From Aquanectria penicillioides (Eukaryota; Ascomycota; Sordariomycetes; Hypocreales; Nectriaceae), in contig PYIU01000009.1 in assembly GCA_003415625.1 (NCBI GenBank), positions 2,356,001 to 2,420,000 of the forward strand: a DNA stretch of 64,000 bases, written 5' to 3'. Of this stretch, positions 22,256 through 34,739 are shown in pieces. The position numbers and the translations under genes were made by a program. Numbering within the stretch: position 1 is the stretch's first letter; each line of letters starts with the position of its first letter. Below the pieces are notes generated by a model. It saw only the letters and a program-made list of their open reading frames with translations. It was not told where the DNA came from and did not search any database.

Positions 22256-25200
22256 ATGGCAGTCTCCAATGGCGCTTCGGGCACAAACGGCGTGCTGGGC
22301 GGACAACTCGATTTTGACAACGCCCTGGATTCCAGTTCGCCTAATGGCGCACCCATTTGGGATGAAGTCGAAGGCGGAACCACAGGACAAAACGGTCAGA
22401 TTCCAGATAATGAAGAGAACCCTAATGTAGGGGCTAGACAGTTTCCTCGCATCTCGCTCCCTGTTGAGCTCATGAGAGATTCGTATGACGTTGTTGTAAT
22501 AGGAACCGGCTACGGTGGCGCGGTAGCAGCCAGCCGAATGTCAAGAGCCAAACAGAGGGTGTGCGTTTTGGAGCGAGGAAAAGAGCGCTGGCCTGGCGAG
22601 TTTCCAGAGACGCTGCCAGATACAGCCAAGGAGATTCGCATCGTGGGAGAGTTTGCGCCGGGAGACAGGAGGAGCATCCCTGGCCACCCTGTCACAAGCG
22701 GGAAACCGACCGGCCTCTACCATTTCGCAGTTGGAGAAGGCCAGAACGTTTTCTCGGGCTGTGGATTGGGTGGAACAAGTCTCCTGAATGCCAATGTGTT
22801 TCTAGAAGCAACCCCGGCTGTTCTAGATATGGAATTTTGGCCTAGTGAGCTACGAGGGCACGATGCTTGGAAGAAGTGTAGGTTGCAATAATAGTCTTGA
22901 GTAACACCAGGGTTGACCGTTGAATTGCTAATACTTGATAGACTATGAGCGAGCTAGTGACGTTCTTGAACCTACGGAATATCCGGCCACATCACCTCCG
23001 CTGCTGAAGGCAAACCTTCTGAAGAAACAAGCAAGTCTCATGGGCCTTGAAGACAATTTCTACCATGTCAAACAAACCACTCGGTTCCAAGATGGACCGA
23101 ACAGCACAGGAGTCTTCATGCGTGCAAGCACCTTGACCGGCATGGACGCAACTGGCATCAACGACGGAAGCAAGTCTACTACTCTTGTCAACTATCTCAG
23201 TGACGCTTGGAACTGGGGCGCAGAAATGTTCTGCGAGTGTGAGGTAAGGTATGTAACCAAAGCACCAGGACGCGACGGTTATATCGTGTGGTTTGCCTGG
23301 CATTCTGAGAAGCGAGATCGTTTCACGACATTTTACGACGATCTAATGTGGGTTCATGCCAAGAAGCTGGTATTCTTTGGAGCCGGTAGTCTCGGGACGA
23401 CTGAGATTCTTCTACGAAGCAAGCAGCTAGGCCTTGACATTAGTGACGACCTAGGCACAGAGATGAGCGGCAACGGAGACATGCTCGGCTTTGGGTGAGT
23501 ACGAAGCAGACCGTTCAAGGCCTTACTAACTCAGATAGATACAATACGGATTTTGACGCAAACTGTATGGCACATCCGGACCCGCCGTTGGACCGGCCAG
23601 TCGGCCCTTGCATCACATCTGTGTTGGATTTACGAGACAAGAAAAACCCGCTAGAGGGCTTCGTCGTGGAGGATTGCGCCATCCCACTCGCCCTAGGGCC
23701 ATTCATGTTTTCCATGATGGAATATTTGCCTGATCAGGTGAAGCCTTCGTACAATGCAGTTCGCAGGGCTGAAAAGCTAGCAGCCCGTTGGGGAAGCAAG
23801 CATCTCGGGCCATATTTTCCAAAAGGAAGCGTCGCAAGGACACCGACATATCTGATCATGTCACACGATAGTAAGTATCCTGGGATTCTGATGGAATCTG
23901 CTAACACGGTTGTAGGCAGCCAAGGAACCCTGAAGCTCAAGAAGGACAAACCAGTTCTGACGTATTCTGGTGTCGGCCGGTCAGAATCTGTCTCTCGCGT
24001 GCACGGCTTCCTGGAGAAGATGACTGATGTCGTCGGCGGAAACTTTGTGGCCAACCCGGCCTGGACCCTTCTCGGCGCGCAAGAAATCACTGTTCATCCA
24101 ATGTATGTGTCTCACAAGCCTGTGATCTAAGCTAACATTCATCAGTGGCGGAGCCCGTATGAGCTCAGACGGCACAGGAAACAAGGGTGTCACAAATCAC
24201 ATAGGTGAAGTATTCGTTGGAAACAGCACCGAAACTCACCAAGGCTTGATTGTTTGTGACGGTTCTGCCATTCCAGCTGCCGTGGGCGTCAATCCGTTTG
24301 CCACCATCACTGCTCTCGCTGAGCGGTCCGCCGAGCTTGTTGCTCTGAAGCACGGAATGAACGTCGACTACGAGACCAAGAATGGTATTTCACCCGGCTA
24401 TTCATTGAGCATTCACTAAAACAACTAGGTAATCTCGACATGTTTGGCACCCCTGCACACCGATTATCAAGGGACGCTGGAATGCGGAAACTCGCCGCTG
24501 CCATAACTAAAGCTAGTAGCAATGGTGTGGCCGGAGTGGGATTCTCTGAAGTTATGTCTGGATTCATCCACGCCAGTGGCGATGTGGCCGACTTTGACGT
24601 TGCAGCGAACCTCGCCAAAGGTCGTTGTGAAGCGGCTCGATTCTTCCTGAGTGTCAAGTCTTATGATACTGCAGAGAGTATGCACGTAAAGCCTTTCCAA
24701 ATGACGCTTGCTGACTACCTTAGTGATCAACAATGACATTCATCCTGCAAATCTGACTGGGACCTTTTGCAGCGAAGCCCTTGGAGGGGTCTTCATGGTC
24801 CGTCGAGGCACGTTCCAACTGTTCAGCCAGGACCAAAGGGAGCCTGACACTGCCAACTTGGTATACAACTTTGACATGATATCTACTGCCGGCGTGAAGC
24901 TGCACTTTAACGGCTACAAGGTTGTCAACACGGCGGCATTCCTGAACCCGCTGGAAGTGTGGAGGCAAACCACTACCCTCTACGTCACCATCACTGATGC
25001 CGAGGCAAAGGTGGTCGGGCGCGGAACTCTGCATATCCAGCCGATAGACTTTTATCAAGAGATTCAAACCTTTGAGACCAGTGGGCCAACCACTTGGTCC
25101 AGGATCAAGTCTGCAACTAGCTTCCTTGCCTACTTTGCTGGCCAGGTTGCCGTGCCATTCTTCTCAACCCTTGGTCGTCTCCAGTGGCCAAGCGAGGGAG

Positions 25201-26348
25201 TCAATGCCGCGTCAAACGTCACTACTCCTTCTCAGACCATCCCGCTAGAAGCAACGGACGGAGTTCGGACTACAATGTTGATGTGGAATCCCATCAAGAA
25301 TGGTGAAGAGATTGTTGGCAGGGCGCCGACCCTTCTCTTTATACCCGGCGCGGCTGTTGACCACACCATTTTTGCTCTCCCGACGATCAAGAAAAACGCG
25401 ATATCCTACTTCCGCGAAGCTGGATACAGGGCTTACTGCATTACCCACCGAGTTGGCCGAACCCCAGTTGCGCAGGAAGGCCATACGCCGTACGATGCAC
25501 GACGCGACATCCACGCCGCCCTGGCACATATTCGAAAAGCCGATGACGCGCGAGGCCACCAAGACGCGCAGAAAGTGTACATTATTGCTCACTGCGCAGG
25601 CTCTTTGGCCTTGTCATGCGGCCTGCTAGATGGTACAATTCCTGCAGAGTGGATCCGCGGCATCACCGCCTCCATGGTGTTTATGAACCCCAAGTTTGGC
25701 AAGGTCAACAACCTCTTTTCCAACTTCCCGGTGGGACTGTACAGCCGACTCGTTGGTTCATTCTGGGATTGCAGTAGCGGCCCGGAGGACTCATATCTGC
25801 AGCAGATTTTCAACCAGGTGTTGCGGCTCTATCCCGCCGGCGACGCCCGCGAAACGTGCAGATCGGTGGTGTGCCACCGAAGTGAGCTTGTCTTTGGACG
25901 GTGAGTTGGTTTAATCTGAAGCAAATGATACACGGCTGATTTATCTAGCCTATGGACACACAAGAACCTCAATGAAGCTACTCACCGACACCTTGACCGA
26001 TTCCTCGGAGGCACCTCGATGCGGTCTCTGGGATGGCTCATGGCCTGTGGGCGTGCCGAGCATGCACTAACCAACGAGCCCGGGAACGTGAATCTCGTTA
26101 CGCCAGAAAACATAGACCGCCTGAAAGGCATTCCAATCTTGTTTTTGTCGGGGACTGACAACATGGTTTACACTGCCGAGAACACCGATGTCTCGTATAC
26201 AACTTTGTGCCATGCACATGGACGGCAGTGGTATGAGAGAGAACTCTTTGCTGGGAAAGGGCATTTGGATGCCTGGATGGGCGCAAATTCGTACCAGGAT
26301 GTGTATCCCCGTGTGAAACGGCACGTGGACAAATTTTCACAGGAATAG
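22256..26348 (+). CDS. GMC oxidoreductase fused to alpha/beta hydrolase
   Basis: Eight exons (22256-22877, 22942-23494, 23539-23870, 23916-24102, 24146-24384, 24429-24677, 24724-25900, 25949-26348) join in frame to 1252 aa. Residues ~75-640 are a cholesterol-oxidase-like GMC flavoprotein: DVVVIGTGYGGAVAASRMS (FAD dinucleotide site, GTGYGG at 83-88), SGCGLGGTSLLNANVF, HPIGGARMS and DGSAIPAAVGVNPFATITAL with the His and Asn positions of the family. A linker domain (about 640-860) follows, then an alpha/beta hydrolase with nucleophile elbow AHCAGS (Cys1018), Asp in FLSGTDNMV and His in GKGHLDAW. Both halves are in one frame with no stop or promoter between them. Large fused proteins of this kind are known in bacteria and fungi but without a settled function. 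A sterol or lipid substrate is inferred from the GMC type. No signal peptide. Confidence 0.9.
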
Positions 26349-26940
26349 TGTCTGGATACATATTCTTCCAACGATACAGGGTTGATGGTAAGGGCATGGA
26401 ATTCTAGAATGAATTGAGTGGGAATTGCAAGAGGTGGGGGTATCAGGGATGATGTTTATAATGCTTGTGGAAAATCTTCATTTCCGGTGGAAGATGCGTT
26501 TCTTCAACACCGAGATCACATTCGTCGATTCAAAGGCTAAAAAGTTGGGAACCCTTGGCGGAAAATTGACTCTGTTCTGCGCGAGTGGAGTTTGAAGGTG
26601 GCGAAGGATTGTCTTACACCCCATGACCAGTGTCAGACCGGTCACTATCATGGTTACTAGATCGATCAATTTCGTTTCTTCGCGTGACTCCAGATTTAAG
26701 TCCGGGCCTCAACCTCGTGGGATAGTGTAATGGAGCCAGCGGCCTTGACCGTAAATGGGGCATGCCATCGGGGTTGCAATAGCGTCGCAAAGCCTACCAG
26801 GAAAGAAAACCCTTCAGACACATATATAAAGGGCTCGTTGCCCTCCCAGAGACTGGAGAAATCCATCCTTTTTCATCTGTAAAAGCTGCCCGCAGAAGTC
26901 GGAGCAGGGCATTGATTCGTTTCAAGTGCCTGGTCATGCA
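26349..26940. other. Intergenic stretch with an orphan TATA box
   Basis: 592 bp with no gene. A strong TATATAAAG lies at 26823-26831 on the plus strand, followed by pyrimidine-rich sequence; spacing to the ATGs at 26936/26941 (about 110 bp) equals that of the confident genes here. Confidence 0.5.
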
Positions 26941-27450
26941 ATGCATAAGCTCGAAAGAAAAGAGCAAATTACGCGAGGAACTGTGGTAAGTGGCTTAACC
27001 TGTGATCACGGTAAGATGTTGGGAGAAAAGGCGAGATCCAATCTGGCTTGTTTCTCAACTACATCATTTCGCCTCAGGCGAGGCTGCTCTGTTGCATTAC
27101 AAGAACGCTTGTTTTCGGCCCATTGCCTTGACCCTTTGCATTTCTGCCTTTACCAAAAGAATCCTGTCTTTCACAGACGAGTGATCCTCTGGACCAAATC
27201 GGTTCCATTCCCATTGCTCACAAAAGTCTCGTCCTTCGATTCGGCCGAGAAAAGGCTGATGTGTTTGGAGACTGATAGCCATTGGGCTCAGTACCTCACC
27301 CGTTCAGGGTCACAGGCTACAGCTGGACATGTAAATTTAGGTGAAATACCTCCTCCGAAAACAAATCCAGTGACTCAGTGCCTTCTACAAGAAAGCAAAC
27401 TGCCTTATCTAGTAGGCGTTCCGAAGTCACAACCTGGCATGCGGGTCTAA
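26941..27450 (+). CDS. Doubtful hypothetical protein downstream of a TATA box
   Basis: A frame of 169 aa starts at the ATG at 26941, 110 bp after TATATAAAG. It contains no domain, signal peptide or membrane segment I recognise and its composition is mixed. An alternative start at 26936 spliced through a GTAAGT donor near 26988 to a CAG near 27077 would join the same downstream frame. The core promoter is the only positive argument; it could equally drive a noncoding transcript. Confidence 0.25.
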   Translation: MHKLERKEQITRGTVVSGLTCDHGKMLGEKARSNLACFSTTSFRLRRGCSVALQERLFSAHCLDPLHFCLYQKNPVFHRRVILWTKSVPFPLLTKVSSFDSAEKRLMCLETDSHWAQYLTRSGSQATAGHVNLGEIPPPKTNPVTQCLLQESKLPYLVGVPKSQPGMRV

Positions 27451-27550
27451 TAGTCTCTACGAGCACTTCCCATCATCGCCGATAACCCGATCACATGCTA
27501 CCTGTTGATGCTAGCTGCATTTCCTATAACCGAGTATATGCGAACAGGCA

Positions 27551-28367
27551 TCAGGCCAAATTCCTCCTCTGGTAAGCTAGATAACATGTATAAAATGCCG
27601 CTAGAGTTGCGGGAAGCCCAATCCCAATCCCAACCCCAAGCGAAATTTGGTCCGAGTTTGATCGGCCTCCACTAGTGACTGCTGTAGTCGAAATGGCTGC
27701 GGCAGTCCTTGTTTTAGTCGCCGATACGCTTCCGACTGTTAGACTAGGTCTCGAGTATTTGTGATTGACTGACATGTCTGTGGCGTGGTTAAACAGTACC
27801 ACCTCGGCGGTAGGCGATGCTTCGGTGCACCAAACTAGGGATGCGGCTAAGTCTGAGTAGGAATATGTCTGACAATACGGGTACTGAGAGAGCTCGCTGA
27901 TCCAGGCAATGAGTTTGGCTGGTCAATGGATGTAATCGGGTAACGCACCAGCAACTTGTGCCTACGCCAAGTTCGCCCGAGTCACATGCTCCCCCTTGGC
28001 TGGCGGCAAAGTCATGGCATACTGAAACTATTGTACATGGCTCATGATAGCAGCATCCTGCTGCCTTATATCTACTGTTGTACTGGCAGGTGCCGCCATT
28101 CGGACAAACCCAGGGGATCCCTAAAGACGTAAATCGCGTATCCTACAAGATGCGCCATGGCTTACCCTGGTTTCCGCTGACATAGCCACACACTTGAGAC
28201 TCTCCGCCGGGGTTCAATACTTCTAGTGAGGCGTATGAAGTGATTACCTGAGTATCTGTGGACAATAGAGTCGTCACGAGTGTTGTCATGGTTAGGACAA
28301 TTTCATAACAAGACGAATATCCGGACAATGTTAGAAATAAATACCAAGGCTGTAGGTAAGATGGCAT
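27551..28367 (-). CDS. Single-pass cell-surface protein with Cys-rich ectodomain
   Basis: Three exons (28367-28166, 28120-27949, 27896-27551) join in frame to 239 aa. An N-terminal hydrophobic segment (residues ~7-28) acts as signal peptide. The ectodomain is Cys-rich (CGYVSGNQG, then CPNGGTCQY, GCCYHEPC, ACDSGE, YPYCQTY), followed by a Ser/Thr/Ala-rich stalk, a Gly-rich transmembrane helix at about 208-231 (ISLGVGIGIGLPATLAAFY) and a very short basic cytosolic tail. This layout is that of Mid2/SKG6-like fungal surface proteins with an N-terminal CGYVSG-type module found in many moulds. Role unknown: wall sensing or adhesion is inference. The second intron's boundaries are the least certain part. 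Confidence 0.72.
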
Positions 28368-29150
28368 TTGTTCGCCTCCACAGGTGCTTATTTATCATCA
28401 AATTCTCGACCAGGCTACGCATTTCCAACTGTATGCAACATCATTGAACTGATGACCTGCAGAAGTCGGCACCCAATTACCATGTGCCATTTCGAGTAAC
28501 CGCCCGATAGCCGCAGACCTGTCAGTATGGTGGTAATTCACTAAAAATAAGCAGGTGGCTCAATAGTTTGATAGTTCTCACGCCTATTGATCTTTGATTC
28601 GTTGTTGTTGCTTGCGCCATGGCTCCAAGCGCTGAGGCAACGCTGCTAGCAACCACAAACTTGCCGCTCGTCCAAAGCGCTCGCGGGCGACAGATATGCC
28701 TATCATATGACGCAACTAAACTCGGCGGAGAGTTTCGCATCTGTAGAGATGATGTTACTCATCTTGCGATTCATTCAGGCGCACGTGTTAACAGAATAGT
28801 CCCATTTAATGGCCGGTTTATCAAAGGCAAGTTAGCATTGAAGCTTTTAAGGACACGGATCTTGATATCCCTACAGAACTAGTCTAGTGTTATAACAACT
28901 ATACTCTAAACACTAAGACTAAATAATAAGAATAAGAATATTAGCTACAACATAATCACACTTGGGTGGGAACTTCGTGGTGATGCCGGATTGATCTATC
29001 GAGACACTTACTAGCCTGCACCGAATCACCGGATAAGCAATAATATCAGTTTAAACAAAAACTTGGGGGTAATTCGAATCGCATAAGTTCTAATACAAGA
29101 CAAAGCCAATCCATCCTAGCTGTGTCATAAATCGTCAACTCATCCCCTGG
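28368..29150. other. Gene-free stretch, 0.8 kb
   Basis: A short ATG frame of 87 aa (28619-28882, start context CGCCATGG) is present but shows no recognisable feature. The stretch near 28890-28950 is very AT-rich, consistent with 3' flanks of the genes on either side. Confidence 0.5.
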
Positions 29151-31732
29151 TCACTTTCTAGATCGACTCAATCTCATTATCCAACGCCATTTGCTCCTCG
29201 GCTGCCACTCCTCCAAAGTTCTAATCGATTCCTCGGTATCAGGGTGTTCTGGCCCTAGGATGTTTTGCTGAAGGTCCAGACATTCTTGCAGAGTCAAGAT
29301 GGCCTCGTGTGTTTTGCCAGCGTTGTGTTTGATCTTGGCCAAGCCTTTCATCCATTCCATGGAACTTGCACTCCTCTCGCCCCATAGCTCCGAGCTGATG
29401 CGCAAGCCATCGGCTTGGTGTTGCTCTGCCATTTCCCATCTACCATCTCTCTTGAACATAGCCACAAGGGTTTCTTTACAGTACATCACATCACCGTGTG
29501 TGGGTCCAAACAATGCTGTAGCCAGAATAAGGAGATCCCATACCGCGCGTTCAACATCGTAAGACGGGGCTTCCTGGTCATGGAGACTGAGAAGCCTGTT
29601 GAGGATTGAGATTGCCGGCTCATCGCACAAATTTGCGTTTGATTTCAGAACTTCAAGAACCGCTTTTTCGATCTCCGAGGCCTTCTCCCAGTCACCTTGA
29701 TGTCCATGGGCTAGCCCCAAGGTCAGTATTCCTGAGAGCGTTTCCGAGTGATTCTCGCCAAACACCCTCTTCAACGGTTCGATCGCGGAACCTTGAATCT
29801 CCTCTGCTTCTTTGTACCGCCCCAAGTCGCAGTAGAGTAACCCGATAGTACCCTTTACAGACAGGGTGTCGGGGTGTTCTGCGCCAAAAACCCTCATCCT
29901 AACTTCGTGTACTTGCGCCATTAAAGTCTCCGACTCCTCGAGTCGGCGCTGGACCCAATATATGTGGCCCAGCATGGCAATGCAGTCGAGCGATTCTTCA
30001 TGCTCGTCGCCCAATATTCGCCTTCGAGCATCCATAACCTGCTCCGCCAATTCCACTCCTTCATTTATCCGGCCCAGGACCCAAAAGATAGGCACGAGGT
30101 GTATCAAGCTCTCTAGTACAATGCGGTGCTCTGGTCCATGGTGTGCTGTACCGATTTCGACTGCTCTTTCCGCCATGACCTGAGCCCCGTTCGTATCCCT
30201 GAGGTAGCACATCAGCAACGCGTTCATGTTTACGCTCTTGAGCGTCATTTCATGTTCTTCTCCAAGGAGTTCTCGCCGAACAGAGACCGCCTCCTTGATC
30301 AAGGCGAGGCTCTTGTCGAATTGCCCAATACCCTTGGCACACCAGGCCCCATTGTGCAATACAGTAGCTCGTTGCAACCGCGATGCCTCATCCTGTGAAG
30401 CATGCTCCAATACTTGCATAAAGTGCGGGAGAACCTTTCGAACCTTTTCAAAGAGCGAGGGGTTCGTAGCAGGCAAGGCTCGCGCTAACCTGGCAACGAA
30501 CTCTTGCTGATGGTTTTCCAGTCGCCCACGAGCTTGTAGACGATTCCTGACTGCTTCGCGAACCAAAGGATGCATCTCAAATACATCCTCTTCTTTATGT
30601 ACGGTGATGAGAAAGTAGTCAAGCAGAACTCGCGAATCCTCCTGGATATCGACTGAATCATGATGCGTGTCGCTGCTGTCCGGGGCGTCACCGGAGACTA
30701 TCGAATGAGCCTGCGGCTCTCGAGACATGGCCTCTAGTCGAAGAATCCAGCCTGGAATGGGCTCATTGCCGAACATGCCCATGAGGAAAAGCAGCGACGC
30801 TGCAGATGGAATATTAGATTCGAGCCGATAGAATGCTTCATCCCACGTATCCACGGCTGCCGCGAGTGCCCTGCCGCTTTGCATTTCCCCCAAAAGGTTG
30901 ACTTTGAGGAATTCTTTATTTCGAATATTAGATAAAAGCTGTTCCTGGCTTAATGAATGACTTTGGCGTATATGTGTCGCGGCTTGGACTATGGACATGG
31001 GATGAAAGCCGAGTCTTTGAGCGAGCTCCCCAGCCATTCTCCATGTGTCCGAGTCAAGCTGAGCTTTAGCAGTAGATTGGAAAAGCACCAGGGCTTCATT
31101 TTCCGTCATTGTGCCGAGCCGGTAGATTGCTCGTTTATTCAGGGCTATCTGAGAGGCGAAAGCTTCGTTTGTCGTCGTGATGAGAATTGAGCCATTTCCG
31201 CAACGCGGTAGATAGTCATTCACGACCTTGTCGCTCGGTAAGCCATCCTGTCGCCCAAATAACACATTGCGGTCATCGGCTCCATCCAGTATGAGGCACC
31301 ACTTCACATTCGTTTTCTCGCCAAAGCTCTCTATCCATGATTCAAATCTATGGCGGATAGAGCTCAGTGTGCTAGTGAGCGTGGGGTAATACCCGACTCT
31401 GCAGATATTCGCAATATTGGTGAGGCCCTCCTGCAGCCTGTCGATTGTGCTTGCGTCCACCCAGAATACGGACACATGTTCATCGTGCATGCGGTACGCC
31501 AACTCGATGGCGAGATCTGTCTTCCTATCTCGGTTGAGCAGACGAGCTTCTAAGATATCAATCAGGCTGCTTACCCGACACCGCCTGGGCCAAGTAAAAC
31601 GACCTCCTGCCCAGACTTGGAACATAGCTCTCGTATACTCTCGAAATCCTTGCGGCGTTGTACAAAGTTGGAATCGCGGCGGAAAGGGACCGATATGTAG
31701 GCGGATTTTGCCGGTGCGTCAGCGACCTGCAT
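29151..31732 (-). CDS. NB-ARC/TPR (NLR-like STAND) protein without N-terminal effector domain
   Basis: Exons 31732-31575 and 31524-29151 join to 843 aa. The intron lies inside the P-loop: LLGPGGVG|KTDLAIELAY. The NB-ARC continues with Walker B WCLILDGADD, sensor region GSILITTTNE, a GLPLA-like LGFHPMSIVQAATHI and a winged-helix region. From about residue 430 there are some seven TPR repeats of the kinesin-light-chain type, spaced about 42 residues with LGxEHxxTL signatures (LGEEHEMTL, LGDEHEESL, FGAEHPDTL, FGENHSETL, LGPEHPDTE). STAND NTPases of this kind are sensors in fungal self/non-self recognition and regulated cell death. Here the N-terminus is only about 45 residues before the P-loop and holds no HET, patatin, PNP or protease domain. 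The ATG at 31732 is the first in frame; nothing coding lies upstream. It could be a partner-dependent sensor or a truncated copy. Confidence 0.9.
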
Positions 31733-32066
31733 CTCGGCGATTCTTCACGATATCGGGCATGAAAAAATTACTAGCAGTCGTCGCTCGTCGTTATGATCAA
31801 TCATTGATGGGCTGTCTGGGGATTAAGTGCCAGAAAGCTCGAGGTACTAATTCTTGGCTGGCATGGTCGAGGCTGATTTGAGCTAGCCAAGGCTGAACAT
31901 GATACAGCTGAACGGGGCTGTGCTGCTGCCTGAAGGCGCTATCGACTTGATTTATTAGAGCCATATTCTACATGAGGCGGACAGCGCAGATCAATATTCA
32001 GCTCAATCCAATTGCGCATATCCCTCATTCGTCACCGGTGCACATCGTACATGAAGCATCGCATGC

Positions 32067-33870
32067 CTATTTAACCCGATTTCCCTTGAAGGTTTCTGGC
32101 AAGCTCTTGATGACGGCAACTAACTGTGCCCTGCCATCCCAGAGGGGATATATGCCGATGACGACAAGCGATAGCCACAACCAGACGAGACGACGCAACC
32201 CAAGCCGTGAAAAACTATACTGTCAGCATAGGTCATTTGGATGAAGAGTCCCTTACCGTTTTGCTACAGATGTATTTTGCTGCATACGTGGGCAATGGCC
32301 AAAGAACCCAATGGCCAAGGAACATTACGATAGACCAAAATAGGGTGTACCAGGTCCGCTGGTGATGCGTCTTTTTCTTCGCCGCTATCGCTTTCAGCCT
32401 TGTCGGATGATTGAAATCCGTCTTCACTTGCGTCAATTACTAGCTTTTGTTGCTTAAAATTGTTCTAGTCTTAGTTGGCCGGCCGGATCAAAGAGATGAT
32501 AACCGTATACAATGCTGGACTCAATGCGGACGCAACGGTGTCATACATGTAGGATAGCGTCTGGTCAGTCGACGATACAGTCACTTCGCCACAGAAGCTG
32601 TAGGCAGTTCCGAGCCAGACTGAAAGCACAGTGGCCATCCCAAGGAAGGCTGAACCTGTGACTGCAATTCTGCTCTGCGTTTTCCACAAGATGGTCAAGA
32701 TCAACGGCACATTCCCGGACTCGTAACAACACCTACAGAGATTATTATGGTGATTTAAAGCTAAAGGTCACATACAATCATGTATAATGTCCAGCCCATG
32801 TCGATTCCAACGTAGTGGAACATTGCTGTAAATCCGGGGGACACGACGCGGAACAGGACGACTCCAATGTGGCTCCAGCGAATGACGTCCTTGTTTCCGG
32901 CATTCTGGTTGAAGTAGGTGCGATCAACGTCGAATTTTATAATGAACGAAACCGCAAATGACCTGTGCTGAAAGCGTTGATGTCACGGCCATGAATGTCA
33001 TCAAGAGGACAGCCACTGCGCTGCCGTTGCCTGCGACTACAACGGCGACATAGGGCAAAGCTAAGCCGTTTGTGACCTCGGTGCTCATCAAAGCCTACAT
33101 TTGTGAGTCTAAAAACAATCAAAAAAAGAGTGTTCATACTCTGGGATATGTCGGGGAAATCGGCGAGACCTCCAATCCGACTGAGGGAAACCATTCCCAC
33201 AATGGTACCAAGAGCCTACGGGATGCTAAAATACGACACGCCTCCAACTACATAGCCAGATACTATAGCACGAGGCGACGCAGCAAAAGCCTTTATAAAG
33301 TAGCCAGTGTCCATCTACCGTCGTTAGCGGGCTCACCAGTGGTCAACCAGCGCAGACTCACAATGACAGCACCAAAGTTGAACACGAGGAGAATGATGGC
33401 AGAGAAGATGCCTTGCTGGGACGTCATGGTCAAAAGTGATCCCTGGTAGTTACCGTCTTTGTTGTGGCTTTCCTGTGCAGACACTACGAGGCCATAGAGA
33501 GCCGTGATGGATCCAACGTGGTCTGATGTGGTGGCTTCATCGTAAAGTAGCAGCTGAAGATCAAAATGACAAACGTGTACAGGTAATCCGTGAGGAAACT
33601 AGTATTGTTACCGAGCCTCTTCATTTGGAATTCAAGCCTACGTTGCTTTGATGCCTCCCACAAACGTATAGAGCACGACCCCAAGGGGCAGCAGGAAAGT
33701 CGATGCCATGACATGCATGTCGGTACTGTTGATCCGCCAAAGTGCTTGATTCGAGACCTGAACTTACAGAAATGTAGTGACTGCCGAAGCACCTAGTATC
33801 ATGTTGACCGTGTTGAACAGATTGTTTACGACTGCGAGAAGGTGAAGCTGATGTGAGCGGCCGTCCCTGG
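32067..33870 (-). pseudogene. Broken DUR3-type urea active transporter (SSS family)
   Basis: Reading the minus strand in three frames gives consecutive pieces of a fungal urea/polyamine:Na+/H+ symporter: VVNNLFNTVNMILGASAV, TFLLPLGVVLYTFVGGIKAT, FLTDYLYTFVILIF, MTSQQGIFSAIILLVFNFGA, DTGYFIKAFAASPRA, LALPYVAVVVAGNGSA, MTFMAVTSTLSAQ, VIRWSHIGVVLF, GMATVLSVWLGTAYSF, GEVTVSSTDQTL and YPLWDGR at the C-terminus. Several introns remain recognisable. Damage includes TAG for TGG in FSIP-W-ALGT (about 33220), TAA and TAG in the segment after LIRPAN (about 32470), and frameshifts near 33550, 32940 and 32180. About 180-200 N-terminal residues are missing. The gene cannot make a transporter. It adjoins remnants of a regulator and an amine oxidase. 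Confidence 0.88.
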
Positions 33871-34739
33871 AATCATTAGCTCGTTCCGTCGCACAACAAC
33901 AGCCAACGGCGGGTCAAATGTGTGACAAGCTTTTGCCGATCTGCCAGCGCGTTCGACTATGCGACGGCAATGTCAGGGCTACAAGCGACCGAAGACGCTT
34001 AGACGGACAATCAGCCTGGCCATTATGGGGAAGATGATAGGGAAAACAACTTTTGGGAGGAGCCTCGCCTTGTGAATGAAACGACCATGCCTTGTACCCA
34101 GGGTCACGATGGCACTATCCCGAGCTCATTGATCGTGCCTGGCCTGCAGGGCATGTCTTGTGAATGTAGAAAGTACATTCGATACTGTAAGCTGGCGGTC
34201 CTCTTCTTGTTCGCACATGAATTTTCATAGTTGACCTGGAATTGTCCAACGAGTGCGTCGTGTATAACAAACGCGCCACGAATCCTTTCCTGGCGCTCAT
34301 GCCTCTTATTCCGACAAGCCAGACATTAAAGCACATTATGATATCCATATCAGATTTTCACTTTTCCCACCGAAGGATTGTCCACAGCCTCCCTATCGAC
34401 CATCAAGACCTCGGTCAATAGTACATGTCAGCAGATCTCCAGCAGATGACGCGGCTGATTTCGCCCAGCCGCTTCAAACTGCCCTATTACACAAGCAGAG
34501 AGGTCTCCAATCTCTCAAATATGAGTTCTATGAGAGCTTTGAAGCCAAGAATGATAGGGGTAGCGGCTGTTGCGATTCTCTTCATCCGCATAGACGTCGA
34601 AAAGTCAGGAGCTTTGGCATCAGCTGACAGGAGCAAATGAATTGATCAAGCGCCGAAAAGACAGGGCAAATTTCGACGGCGGTTCCACAGCATGGCTGCA
34701 GTATTTGAAACGGCTTGTACTACGTGCATATGCTTTTGA
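33871..34739. other. Gene-free stretch, 0.9 kb
   Basis: This should have held the N-terminal exons of the DUR3-like gene, but no matching segment was found, so they are deleted or beyond recognition. Only short unrelated frames occur. Confidence 0.5.

Noticed and set aside
28619..28882. 87-residue ATG frame with good start context
   Set aside because: No domain or signal peptide, atypical composition, and no promoter motif; chance is the simpler reading.
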